Of a stretch of 64,000 bases of DNA, positions 19,985 through 31,184 are shown piece by piece. Numbering within the stretch: position 1 is the stretch's first letter; every line of letters begins with the position of its first letter. Under the pieces are notes generated by a model, which had not been told where the DNA came from, ran no database searches, and worked only from the letters and a program-made list of their open reading frames with translations. The DNA comes from Lucinisca nassula. Lineage: Eukaryota > Mollusca > Bivalvia > Lucinida > Lucinidae. Both the position numbers and the translations under genes were made by a program. Where the stretch lies: positions 65,368,587-65,432,586 of the forward strand of contig OY757019.1 of the NCBI GenBank assembly GCA_963580285.1, given 5' to 3'.

Positions 19985-22900
19985 TCTGTGCCTTATGGTT
20001 TTGGAGAAAAATGATACTTTTAAGTTTTTTCCAATATAAGTCTATAGGAGCTAATGAGCCCTGGGGCTTGACCAATTTTGACCCAAAGGGCATGGTTGGC
20101 AGGATTTATGTAGGCGACCATTTTGTGTTGCTATATACTAAATATCTAAGGTCTGTACTTCATGGTTTCAAAGAAGATGTTTGAAGCTTTTTCCATTATA
20201 AGTTTGTTGGAGTTTAGGGGCCACAGGATTTGGACCCCAGGGGCATGATTGGCAGGATTCATGTAGGCCACCACTCGACATTGCTACATGCTAAATACCT
20301 AAGCTCTGGGACTTATGGTTTCAGAGAAGAAGATTTTTGAAGATTTTTTCCCCATTTTAAGTTTGTTTTTTTTTCATTATAAGGGCCCAGTAGTTTCAGA
20401 GAAGAAGATTTTATGAAGTTTCTCCAATTGTTAGTCTATGGAAGCTAAAGAGCCCTGGGGTGGGGCCAATTTGGATCCCAGAGGCATAAATGGCAGGATT
20501 TATGTAGGTGGCCATTTGATGTTGCTACATACTAAAAATCTAAGCTCATGGTTTCATAGAAGAAGATCTTTTAAGTTTTTTTTCCATTATAAGTCTATTG
20601 GAGGCGATGAGCTGGGGCGATGCCAATTTTGACCCCAGGGGCAGGGTTAGCAGGATTTATGTAGCTGGCTATTTTATGTTGCTAGATACTAAATATCTAA
20701 GTTCTGTGCTTCACGGTTTCTGAGAAGAAAATTTTTGAAGCTTTTTACCATTATGAGTCCATGGGAGCTAAGGGGCCCCGGGGCGTGGCTCATTTGGACC
20801 CAAGGGCCATGATTAGCAGGAAATATGAAGGTGACCACTTGCTGTTGCTACATGCTAAATATCTAAGCTCTGGGCGCTGTGGTTTCAGAGAAGAAGATTT
20901 TTGAAGTCTTTTTTCCATTATGAGTATATGGGAGCTAAGGGGGTCCCAGGGTGTAGCCCATTTGGACCCCAGGGGCATGATTGGCAGGAATTATGTAGGT
21001 GACCACTTGCCATTGCTACATGTTAATTTTTCTAAGCTCTGGGCCCTGTGGTTTTAGAGAAGAAGATTGTTTAAGCTTTTTTTCCATTATGAGTCTATAG
21101 GAGCTAAGGGGCCCTGGGGCGTGGCCCTTTTGGATCCCAGGGGCATGATTGGCAGGAATTATGTAGGTGACCACTTGTCATTGCTATGTGCGTAATATCT
21201 AAGCTCTGGGCCCTGTGGTTTCAGAGAAGAGGATTTTTTAAGCTTTTTTCCATTATGAGTCTATGGGAGCAAAGGGGCCCGCCGCGTGGCCCATTTGGAA
21301 CCCAGGGGCATGATTGGCAGGAATTATGTAGGTGACCAATTGCCCTTGCTACATGCTAAATATCTAAACTCTGGGCCCTTTGGTTTCAGAGAAGAATATT
21401 TTTGAAGTTTTGTTTTCCATTATGAGTCTATGGGAGCTAAGGGGCCCCAGGGCCTGGCCCATTTGGATCCTAGGGGCATGATTGGCAGAATTTATGTAGG
21501 TGACCACTTGCCATTGCTACATGTCAAATACCTCAGCTCTGGGCCCTGTGGTTTCAGAGAAGAAGATTTTTGAAGCTTTTTTCCATTATGAGTCTATAGG
21601 AGCCAAATGGCCCCGGGGCGTGGCCCGTTTGGACCCAAGGGGCATGATTGGCAGGAATTATGTAGGTGACCACTTGCCTTTCCTACATGCTCAATATCTA
21701 AGCTCTGGGCCTTGTGGTTTCCGAGAAGAAGATTTTTGAAGCTTTTTGTTCCATTATGAGTCTGTGGGAGGGAAGGGGCCCGGGGCGTCGCCCATTTGGA
21801 ACCCAGGGGGATGATTGGCAGGAATTATGTAGGTGACCACTGGCGGTTGCTACATGCTAATTATCTAATCTCTGGGCCCTGTGGTTTCAGAGAAGAAGAT
21901 TTTTGAAGCTTTTTTTTCCATAATGAGTCTATGGGAGCTAAGGGGCCCCAGGGTGTGGCCAATTTGGACATGATTGGCAGGAATTATGTAGGTTACCACT
22001 TGCAGTTGCTACATGCCAAATATCTCAGCTCCGGGACCTGTGGTTTCAGAGAAGAAGATTTTTGAAGCTTTTTTTCCATTATGAGTCTATAGGAGCTAAA
22101 GGGCCCCAGGGCGTGGCCCGTTTGGACACCAGGGGCATGATTGGCAGGAATTATGAAGGTGACCACTTGCCGTTGCTACATGCTAAATATCTAAGCTCTG
22201 GGCCTTGTGGTTTCCGAGAAGAAAATTTTTGAAGCTTTTTGTTCCATTATGAGTCTATGGGAGCGAAGGGGCCCCGGGCATCCCCCATTTGGAACCCAGG
22301 GGCATGATTGGCAGGAATTATGTAGGTTACCACTGGCCATTGCTACATGCTAAATATCTAAGCTCTGGACCCTGTGGTTTCAGAGAAGAAGATTTTTGAA
22401 GCTTTTTTACCACTATGAGTCTATGGGAGCAAAGGGGTCACTAGGTGACAACTTGCCATTGCTACATGCTCAATATCTAAGCTCTGGGCCCTTTGGTTTC
22501 CAAGAAGAAGATTTTTGAAGCTTTTTGTTCTATTATGAGTCTATGGGAGCGAAGGGGCCCCAGGGCGTGGCCAATTTGGACCCTAGGGGCATGATTGGCA
22601 GGAATTATGTAGGTGACCACTGGCCATTGCTCGATGCTAAATATCTAAGCTCTGGACCCTGTGGTTTCAGAGAAGAAGATTTTTGAAGCTTTTTTACCAT
22701 TATGAGTCTATGGGAGCAAAGGGGCCACTAGGTGACAACTTGCCATTGCTACATGCTAAATATCTAAGCTCTGGGCCCTATGGTTTCCAAGGAGAAGATT
22801 TTTGAAGCTTTTTGTTCTATTATGAGTCTATGGGAGCGAAGGGGCCCCAGGGTGTGGCCAATTTGCGCCCCAGGGGCATGATTGGCAGGAATTATGTAGG

Positions 22901-25270
22901 TGACCACTTGCCATTGCTACATGTCAAATACCTCAGCTCTGGGCCCTGTGGTTTCAGAGAAGAAGATTTTTGAAGCTTTTTTCCATTATGAGTCTATAGG
23001 AGCCAAATGGCCCCGGGGCGTGGCCCGTTTGGACCCATGGGGCATGATTGGCAGGAATTATGTAGGTGACCACTTGCAATTGCTACATGCTAAATATCTA
23101 AGCTCTGGGCCTTGTGGTTTCCCAGAAGAAGATTTTTGAAGCTTTTTGTTCCATTATGAGTCTATGGGAGCGAAGGGGCCCCGGGGCGTGGCCAATTTGG
23201 ACGCTAGGGGCATGATTGGCAGGAATTATGTAGGTGACCACTGGTGGTTGCTACATGCTAAATATCTAAGCTCTGGGCCCTGTGGTTTCAGAGAAGAAGA
23301 TTTTTGAACCTTTTTTTCCATTATGAGTCTATGGGAGCTAAGGGGCCCCTGGGTGTGGACAATTTGAGCCCCAGGGGCATGATTGGCAGGAATTATGTAG
23401 GTTACCACTTGCCATTGTTACATGCCAAATATCTTAGCCATGGGCCCTGTGGTTTCAGGGAAGAAGATTTTTGAAGCTTTTTTCCATTATGAGTCTATAG
23501 GAGCTAAAGGGCCCTGGGGCGTGGCCCATTTGGACCCCAGGGGCATGATTGGCAGGAATTATGTAGGTGACCACTTGCCATTGCTACATGTTAATATCTA
23601 AGCTCTGGGCCTGTGGTTTCAGAGAAGAAGATTTTTGAAGCTTTTTTTCCATTATGAGTCTATAGGAGCTAAAGGGCCCCGGGGCGTGGTTGGCAGGAAT
23701 TATATGGTAACCACTTGCCGTTGCTACATGCTAAATATCTAAGCTCTGGGCCTTGTGGTTTCCGAGAAGAAGATTTTTGAAGCTTTTTGTTAAATTATGA
23801 GTCTATGGAAGCGAAGGGGCCCCGGGGCGTCGCCCATTTGGAACCCAGGGACATGATTGGCAGGAATTTGTTAGGTGACCACTGGCCATTGCTACATGCT
23901 CAATATCTAAGCTCTGGACCCTGTGGTTTCAGAGAAGAAGATTTTTGAAGCTTTTTTACCATTATGAGTCTATGGGAACTAAGGGGCCCGGGGTGTGGCC
24001 AATTTGGGCCCCAGGGGCATGATTGGCAGGAATTATGTAGGTGACCACTTGCTGTTGCTACATGCCAAATATCTTAGCTCTGGGCCCTGTGGTTTCAGTG
24101 AAGAAGATTTTTGAAGCTTTTTTCCATTATGAGTCTATAGGAGCTAAAGGGCCCCGGGGCGTGGCCTATTTGGACCCCAGGGGCATGATTGGCAGGAATT
24201 ATGTAGGTGACCACTTGCCATTGCTACATGTTAATATCTAAGCTCTGGGCCTGTGGTTTCAGAGAAGAAGATTGTTTAAGCTTTTTTTCCATTATGAGTC
24301 TATAGGAGCTAAGGGGCCCCGGGGCGTGGCCCTTTTGGATCCCAGGGGCATGATTGGCAGGAATTATGTAGGTGACCACTTGCCATTGCTATGTGCGTAA
24401 TATCTAAGCTCTGGGCCCTGTGGTTTCAGAGAAGAGGATTTTTAAGCTTTTTTCCATTATGAGTCTATGGGAGCAAAGGGGCCACTAGGTGACAACTTGC
24501 CATTGCTACATGCTAAATATCTAAGCTCTAGGCCCTGTGGTTTCCAAGAAGAAGATTTTTGAAGCTTTTTGTTCTATTATGAGTCTATGGGAGCGAAGGG
24601 GCCCCAGGGCTTGGCCAATTTGGACCCTAGGGGCATAATTGGCAGGAATTATGTAGGTGACCACTGGCCATTGCTCGATGCTAAATATCTAAGCTCTGGA
24701 CCCTGTGGTTTCAGAAAAGAAGATTTTTTAACCTTTTTTTCCATTATGAGTCAATGGGAGCTAAGGGGCCCCGGGGTGTGGCCAATTTGGGCCCCAGGGG
24801 CATGATTGGCAGGAATAAAGTAGGTGACCACTTGCCATTGCTACCTGTCAAATACCTCAGCTCTGGGCCCTGTGGTTTCAGAGAAGAAGGTTTTTGAAGC
24901 TTTTTTCCATTATGAGTCTATAGGAACTAAAGGGCCCCGGGGCCTGGCCCGTTTGGACCCCACGGGCATGATTGGCAGGAATTATGTAGCTGACCACTTG
25001 CCATTGCTACATGCTAAATATCTAAGCTCTGGGCCCTGTGGTTTCTGAGAAGAAGATTTTTGAAGCTTTTTGTTCCATTTTGAGTCTATCGGAGCGAAGG
25101 GGCCCCGGGGCGTGGCCAATTTGGACCCCAGGGGCATGATTGGCAGGAATTATGTAGGTGACCACTGGCCGTTAATACATGCTAAATATCTAAGCTCTGG
25201 GCCCTGTGGTTTCAGAGAAGAAGATATTTTAATTTTTTCCCATTGTAAGTCTATGGGAGCTATATGTTGC
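19985..25270. repeat. T3 tandem core array, about 31 units
   Basis: Units of ~166 bp carry taggtgaccacttgcc, attgctacatgctaaatat, ctaagctctgggccctgtgg, tttcagagaagaagattttt, tccattatgagtctatggga, aaggggccccggggcgtggc and ggcatgattggcaggaatta. Higher-order copying is visible. 21501-21760 recurs at 22901-23160 (offset 1400) and a related unit recurs at 24825. 21041-21250 recurs near 24250-24450. Shortened units with ggggccactaggtgacaac occur near 22430, 22725 and 24480. Long frames with CHCYMSNTSALG-like peptides are repeat translations. Confidence 0.92.
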
Positions 25271-25370
25271 CATGGCAACCACAATTCCAATCTGATCAGC
25301 CCAAAAACCTTATGCAGCCTTTCCCCCTTCCTGATGATGCTTCTCATGAAATTTGATCAAGATTGACCAT

Positions 25371-25502
25371 GGGGTATTAGAGATATACTTTTTTTAAATT
25401 GTTTATGGATGCACGGACGCATGGACGGACGGACACACGATGTACGACGGACAAAAAGTGATCACAAAAGCTCACCTTGTCACTATGTGACAGGTGAGCT
25501 AA
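25371..25502 (+). mobile_element. F1 right terminus after T3
   Basis: gacggacggacacacgatg and acgacggacaaaaagtgatc, then gctcacct, a hairpin tgtcac-tat-gtgaca and ggtgagcta. The T3 array therefore belongs to an F1-ended element. Its left end was not found left of 19985. Confidence 0.8.
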
Positions 25503-25504
25503 AA

Positions 25505-25694
25505 TCAAGAGTTACGGTTCATGTGTTCTGCATGTCGTCTCATGGTGTTTAACATTTATGTGAAGTTTCATGAAAATATGTCGTGCGGTTTAAAAGTTAT
25601 GGAGTGGACACGAAATTGTTAACAGACACGCACACACAGAGAAAATACGAAAACTATATACCCCCATGGCATACTGCGTATGCCGGGGGTATAA
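25505..25694 (+). mobile_element. F3 right terminus
   Basis: A core fragment, then actatatacccccat, a hairpin gcatac-tgc-gtatgc and cgggggtataat. It is the same terminus as the complete F3 elements at 49156 and 56024. The left end is not seen here. Confidence 0.65.
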
Positions 25695-26001
25695 TAAACC
25701 TGTCAAATATTAACAGATTTTAAACAATTCAGGTCATCTAAACCTTAGTAGCAAACAGACTGCCAAATATCATGAGCCTAGCTCAAGTGGTTCTCCAGTT
25801 ATTTTGTTCACAAGGTTTCCCCATAGCCAAAATGTATAAGTCCAAAAAGGGGCATAATAAATATTTTCAGAATTACATCAAAAGTTATTCAGGTGATCTA
25901 CACAAAAGAACCAAACTGTATACCAAATATCATGAGCCTAGCTCAAGCAGTTATCCAGATATTTTGTTCACAAGGTTTCCCTATAGCCACAATGCATGTC
26001 A
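25695..26001. repeat. T4 core units (F7 host), left of F1 insertion
   Basis: About two units of ~166 bp: atcatgagcctagctcaag, attttgttcacaaggtttcc, ctatagccacaatgcat, aaaaaggggcataac, atcaaaagtta and caggtcatctac. The array is cut in aatgcatgtc by F1 and resumes at 27930 with aaaaggggcataact. Confidence 0.85.
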
Positions 26002-26185
26002 AACAAGAGGACCATGATGGTCCTGTATCGCTCACCTGAGTCTATTCATCACCTTGTTTTTGATCCCACATGACCCATATTCAAACATATTCAAGGTTTT
26101 ATAAAGGCAAACATTCTTGGCAAGTTTCATGAAGCTTGAACCAAAAAATGCAGTTTCAAGTATGAGTTGACCAATTCTGTTATTT

Positions 26186-26270
26186 TGATTTGAGGTTTAT
26201 ACTATTTAGGTCATTTTGGAGACGTTGCTTCCAATTTTGTGGTACTTTTACCCGACACTGAGATGAAAGG
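26186..26270 (-). mobile_element. SINE-A 3' fragment
   Basis: ttgatttgaggttta, tcattttggagacgttgctt and acccgacactgagatgaaa are reverse-strand SINE-A. The head is missing. 26271-26542 to its right is low-copy with no feature seen. Confidence 0.7.
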
Positions 26271-26542
26271 TCCGCCCCTTCATGTCTGACAGCATTTTAT
26301 ATTTCTGCAGCCTGAAGGTTGATTTCAATCATTTCTAATCTGTAGCATGCTTATGGTGGGGAAATTATGAAATAAAAGTATGTCATGTGATGACAATGTT
26401 TTTTCTAAAAATAGCCAAAAGAACTTTGACCATGATCCAAACACCCTGAAAGTCTGAATTGCTTGAGATACTGTATTATCATACAGAATATTTGTTTAAA
26501 TTTATAATAACCCCTAAAAGGTGGGAAAACCCTGAAGGGGTA

Positions 26543-26622
26543 GCCTGGCAAACAGCATAGGCCCAGATCAGACGTTGCAGAATGTGGCATCTGATCAGGG
26601 TCTGCACTGTTTGCTAACAGCA
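26543..26622. repeat. HP hairpin element
   Basis: gcctggcaaacagcatagg and cccagatcagacgttgca face tgtggcatctgatcaggg and tctgcactgtttgc. The arms are ~32 bp around a short loop. This is the cleanest copy in the window. Confidence 0.8.
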
Positions 26623-26649
26623 TTTTCTGTCAAATAAAATACCCCTCCT

Positions 26650-27830
26650 GACCAAGGTATTACAAAAAGAGGACAAGACTGAGCAAGTTTGAAGATGATT
26701 GGACTAAAACTGTGGCCTCTAGAATGTTAACAAGGTTTTTCTATGATTTAACCTACTGACCTACTTTTTGACCCCACATGACCCATATTAGAACCTATCC
26801 TAGATATTGTCAAGATGATCATTCTGAGCAAGTTTGATGATAATTAGACTAAAATTGCAGTCTCTAGAGTGTAAACAAGGTTTTTCTATGATTCGACCTA
26901 CTTTTGACCCCACATTACCCATATTCAAATTTGACCTAAATATTGCAGAGATGATCATTCTGAGCAAGTTTGATGATGATTTGACCAAAACTGTGGCCTC
27001 TAGAGTGTTAACAAGATCTTTCTATGATGTGGTATACTGACCTATTTTTTTGGCCGACATGACCCAAAATCGAACATGACCGAGATATTGTAAGGATGAC
27101 AATTTTGAGCAAGTTTGGGGATGATTGGACCAAAACTGTGGCCTCTAGAGTGCAAACAAGGTTTTTCTGTGGTTTGACCTACTGACCTACTTTTTGACCC
27201 CAAATGACTCATATTCGAACTTGACCGAGATATTGTCAGGATGATCATTCTGTGCAAGTTTGAAGATGACTAGACCAAAACTGTGGCCTCTAGAGTGTTA
27301 ACAAGGTTTTTCTATGATCTGATCTACTGACCTACTTTTTGACCTGAAATGACCACTTTAATAGTTTGAGAAAGATTGGACCAAAACTGTGGCCTCTAGA
27401 GTGTTAACAAGGTTTGACCTACTGACCTCTATTTGACCTGACATGACCCATATTCGAACTTGACTGAGATATTGTCAGGATAATCATTCTGAGCAAGTTT
27501 GAGGATGATTGGACCAAAACTGTGGCCTCTATAATACTAACAAGGGTTTTCTGTGGTTTGACCTACTGACCTACTTTTTGACCCGACATGACCCATATTT
27601 GAACTTGACCAAGATATTATCAAGATGATCATCCAGAGTTTGAGGATGATTTGACCAAAATTGTGGCCTCTAGAGTGTTAACAAGGTTTTCCTTTAATTT
27701 GACCTGATGACCTTCTTTTTGACCCGATATGACCCATATTCGAACTTGACCAACAGATTGTCATGATGATCATTCTGACCAAGTTTGATGATGATTGGAT
27801 CAAAACTGTGGCCTCTAGAGTGTTAACAAG
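26650..27830. repeat. T5 core array in F1 element b
   Basis: About eight units near 145 bp with gatgatcattctgagcaag, tttgatgatgattggacc, aaaactgtggcctctagagt, gttaacaaggtttttct, tgacctactgacctac, tttttgacccgacatgac and catattcgaacttgacc. One unit near 27345 is shortened. Confidence 0.9.
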
Positions 27831-27929
27831 AAAAGTTTACCCACGCACAACGCACGATGAATGACGCACAAAGACACCAGACATCTCACAGTCACAAAAG
27901 ATCACCATGACCTTCGGTCAGGTGAGCTA

Positions 27930-28094
27930 AAAAGGGGCATAACTCTGTTAAATATTTCCAGAATTTCATCAAAAGTTGATCAGGTCATATACACATTAGA
28001 CCCAAACTGTATGCCAAATATCATGAGCCTAGTTCAAGCGGTTCTCCAGATATTTTGTTCACAAGGTTTCCCTATAGCCACAATGCATAAGTCA
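27930..28094. repeat. T4 unit between two F1 insertions
   Basis: A single T4 unit from aaaaggggcataactctg to atgcataagtc. Both edges are F1 insertion points at the same position of the T4 unit, so two F1 elements sit one repeat period apart. Confidence 0.88.
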
Positions 28095-28129
28095 AACAAG
28101 AGGACCATGATGGTCCTATATCGCTCACG

Positions 28130-29269
28130 TGAGCTAAGAGATTTATATGTGGGTGTCAGGGCAGGGCAATTTTTGGCCTCAGGTCCAAAATCGGAACAAT
28201 TTTGGTAGAGGTCCACTAAATGAAACTTAATAACAAATACATGTATCAAAGTCTGGTTTCAGACAAGAAGATTTCTAAAAGTTTCCCTATATAAGTCTAT
28301 GTAAGACCAGTGGGCCCCGTGACAGGGTAAACAATCATGGTAGAGGTCAACTAGATGAAGCTCCATACCAAATATCAAAGACATGAGCCTTCTGGTTTCA
28401 GACAAGAAGTTTTTTAAAGGTTTTCCCTATATAAGCCTATGTAAAATCAGTGGGCCCCAGGGCGGGGCCATTTTTGGCCCCAGGGCAATAATTTGAACAA
28501 TCTTGGTAGAGGTCCACTAGCTGAAGCTTCATACCAAATATCAAAAACATTGGCCTTCTGGTTCAAGACAAGAAGTTTTTTAAAGGTTTTCCCTATATAA
28601 GCCTATGTAAAATCAGTGGGCCCCAGGGCGGGGCCATTTTTGGCCCCAGGGCAATAATTTGAACAATCTTGGTAGAGGTCCACTAGATGAAGCTTCATAC
28701 CAAATATCAAAGACCTGGGCGTTCTGGTTCCAGACAAGAAGATTTTAAAAGCTTTTCCCAATATAAGCCTATGTAAAACCATTGGGCCCCGGGTTGGGGC
28801 CACTTTTGGCCCAGGGTAATTATTTGAACAATCTTGGTAGAGGTCCACTAGATGAAACTTCATACCAAATATCAAAGACCGGACCCTTCTGGTTCCAGAC
28901 AAGAAGATTTTTGAAGGTTTTCCCTATATAAGCCTATGTAAAACCAGTGGGCCAAAGGGCGGGAGCATTTTTAGCCCCAGGGCAAGACTTTGAACAATCT
29001 TGGTAGAGGTCCACTAGACGAGTCTTCTTACTAAATATCAAAGACCTGGGCCTTATGGTTTCAGACAAGAAGATTTTTGAAGGTTTTCCCTATATAAGCC
29101 TATGTAAAACCAGTGGGCCCCGGCGTAGGAGCATTTCAAGCCCCAGGGCAATAATTTGAAAAATCCTGGTAGAGGTCCACTAGATGAAGCTTCATACCGA
29201 ACATCAAAGACCTGGGCCTTCTGGTTCCAGACAAGAAGGTTTTTAAAAGTTTTCCCTATATAAGCCTAT
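28130..29269. repeat. T2 core array, left part
   Basis: Units of ~165 bp with caataatttgaacaatcttg, gtagaggtccactagatgaa, gcttcataccaaatatcaaa, gacctgggccttctggtt, cagacaagaagatttttaaa, ggttttccctatataagcc and aaaaccagtgggccc. It stops in aagcctat, where the TIR element enters. The right part continues at 37583-38450. Confidence 0.92.
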
Positions 29270-29514
29270 CGTCCCCTTGGTGCAAGACTGCAGTAACTCA
29301 GTTTTTGAAAAATTTTCAGGAGAGACAAAAAACTGTGATATTTTCTTGTTTGTGGACAGTCTGCAGTAATATATGCTTAACTGCACAATAAAAGGGTTAG
29401 AAATAAAATACAGTGTGATTTTTATGTTAACATTTAATCTGAGAACAGTAATTAATCAAAATATAAGATACAACAGTATTGCATAAATAAAACTGTTGAT
29501 ATGATCACTTTTTG

Positions 29515-29670
29515 AATGCAACACTGTTGTAACTGCACTTACGACAGTGTTGCTTTAAAAAATTATGTCAAAGCCTCAACGCAAGACTGTTGTAACTGCA
29601 CTTACAACAGTGTTGCACTTAATCTTTGACTCATTATCTACTTGATCTCACATGCAAAAGTGTTGTATCT
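29515..29670. repeat. left subterminal palindromes of the TIR element
   Basis: tgcaacactgttgtaactgc and acttacgacagtgttgc form one palindrome and gcaagactgttgtaactgc with acttacaacagtgttgc a second. A third half-site is aaaagtgttgtat. They resemble the TIR interior, as expected of repeated transposase-binding sites. 29281-29514 and 29671-29934 show nothing else. Confidence 0.7.
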
Positions 29671-29934
29671 GGTGCAAGAAAGACATAAAAATGAACAAAA
29701 TGGATATTAGATACACTACAGTTCTTTTGGAAAACCCTATTCCCTCATTACTATAGTGACCATTAAGATCAAGTGCAGTCAGAGTCCTTACGAGTACTTT
29801 GAGACACACTGAGTATGAGCTCTGGGTGCTTTTGAGTGTAAATCACATTACGAAAACACGGCTATACAAATACAATATAAATTTTACCACCAAAAATGAA
29901 GATTTTAAGATGAACAATTGTGATATTCTTATAC

Positions 29935-30055
29935 CTGCACAAAACATAGATCGTGGGTACACGATGAGGCGGTTCTAACGAGTACCTACATCTTATGTTT
30001 TTGAGCAGACATAAGAAAAATAAAGTATACCCCTGCAAACCCCAGTCTGTGGCAT
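29935..30055 (-). repeat. FB1 fold-back element
   Basis: Reverse-strand FB1: gggtacacgatgaggcgg, ttctaacgagtacctac and gcagacataag, ending tatacccctgcaaacccc. Confidence 0.5.
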
Positions 30056-30061
30056 TCCTTT

Positions 30062-30307
30062 AAGTTTAAAGTATTTTTTTTGTTTTGTTTTTACGACCCT
30101 TTCAAGATTATTTCACTCATATCGAGTCGATCGTTAATCAGGGGTGGGCGAAGTACACGGAGAAACAACACCTGCAGAACTTGGCATCTCACATGTGACC
30201 CCAGCTACCTGTACATGTAGGCTTGAACTCACAGCGGTCAGAGACCTAATGATTAAGAATCAGCGCTCTTATCCACTAGGCCACGGAGGTCTGTCAAGTA
30301 TAAAGTA
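30062..30307 (-). mobile_element. SINE-T, near full length
   Basis: A minus-strand SINE (30074-30295) between aagtttaaagta and aagtataaagta (12 bp, one mismatch). The tRNA-like head lies at the right end: cctccgtggcctagtgg, the A-box side, and a B-box-like region in gtaggcttgaactcac. The body has ttggcatctcacatgtgac and gatcgttaatcagg, and the tail is at the left with a T-run. Confidence 0.85.
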
Positions 30308-30844
30308 TAAACTGCGATGTGTTGTCAACACTCAACAGTGGTCAATAAGAATTATACTGATATCAGACGTGCTGTCACAGCTTATGATTTTCCATGAAGT
30401 GACCGTGCAAATAAAACATAGACGCCCTAGTAATTTACAAGAGCAGTGACCACTTCTATATATGGTTTAAAAGGGTGTGCCGAACCTGTCAGAATATCTT
30501 AGTCCATGAAAGAAAATTTAGATTTTGCAATTTTCTCCATATAATCACAGCCTTTCCTGACTGTCGCAGAGGCATGCGACTTACTGGAGAAGTCAGCGGA
30601 GGGTCAGGTCTAAAACTTTTCCATTGTGATGTATGGGCTCAAATTAGTATTAAAAGCAAGAAACCAAAAAATCGATGATTCATATTTTCTGAATGGATTT
30701 TGTTTTGTTTTGTTTTTTTAGCCATTAAATTATAAACCCTTGGTTATACACTGTATCTCTTTGTAACAAAAGTCAGCAAAGCATGTTTTATACAACACAG
30801 CTGCATACTGAAAAGATCCTAACTTTTCAGGCAGGAAAAGCATG
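30308..30844. other. no gene seen
   Basis: Low-copy sequence inside the TIR element. A 67-codon frame at 30475-30678 has no recognisable domain or splice context. Confidence 0.45.
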
Positions 30845-30935
30845 GACAAACAGAGCAGACCCAGATCCGATTTCTCATATGGAACAGTCTAATCAGTATA
30901 GCCACTGTCTGCCATTTAAACACTTCTATGGTAAA
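30845..30935. repeat. HP hairpin element, decayed
   Basis: gacaaacagagcagacccag and atccgatttctc face gtctaatcagtatagcc and actgtctgccatttaaac. The arms are mismatched relative to other copies. 30936-31184 shows nothing. Confidence 0.45.
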
Positions 30936-31184
30936 ACCACAATGTTCAAATTTTGAATGATTACAATAACAGATTTGGGTGTCCAAAATTCTTCAGTAAT
31001 TTTGTCTGTTTTTAGTTCCAGTGCTGCTATATAGCCTTCTCACTTCCAATTGCCTTCACCGTGAAACTAACACTCACCACGTAACAATGAGACTGTGACT
31101 TAACACAATACAGAAGACCAAGAACTTTTTGTCAACCAACTTACTAAAAATAGTAAATATTTGAAGGGTTAAATTTGACTAAGA

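Larger units (their letters stand above)
26002..27929 (+). mobile_element. F1 Helentron-like element b in a T4 unit
   Basis: The left end has ggaccatgatggtcc then ctcacctgag. The right end has a hairpin tgacc-ttc-ggtca (27908-27920) then ggtgagcta. The T4 sequence is continuous across the element (gcatgtc | aaaaggggcataac), and uninterrupted T4 units near 45800 and 46270 serve as empty-site controls. The core is T5. A SINE-A fragment and an HP element sit in its left half. Confidence 0.85.

Noticed and set aside
21500..25366. Repeated ~79-residue frames with YVGDHLPLLHAKYL-like peptides
   Set aside because: They track the T3 unit exactly, are interrupted at unit borders, and have no splice context or domain.
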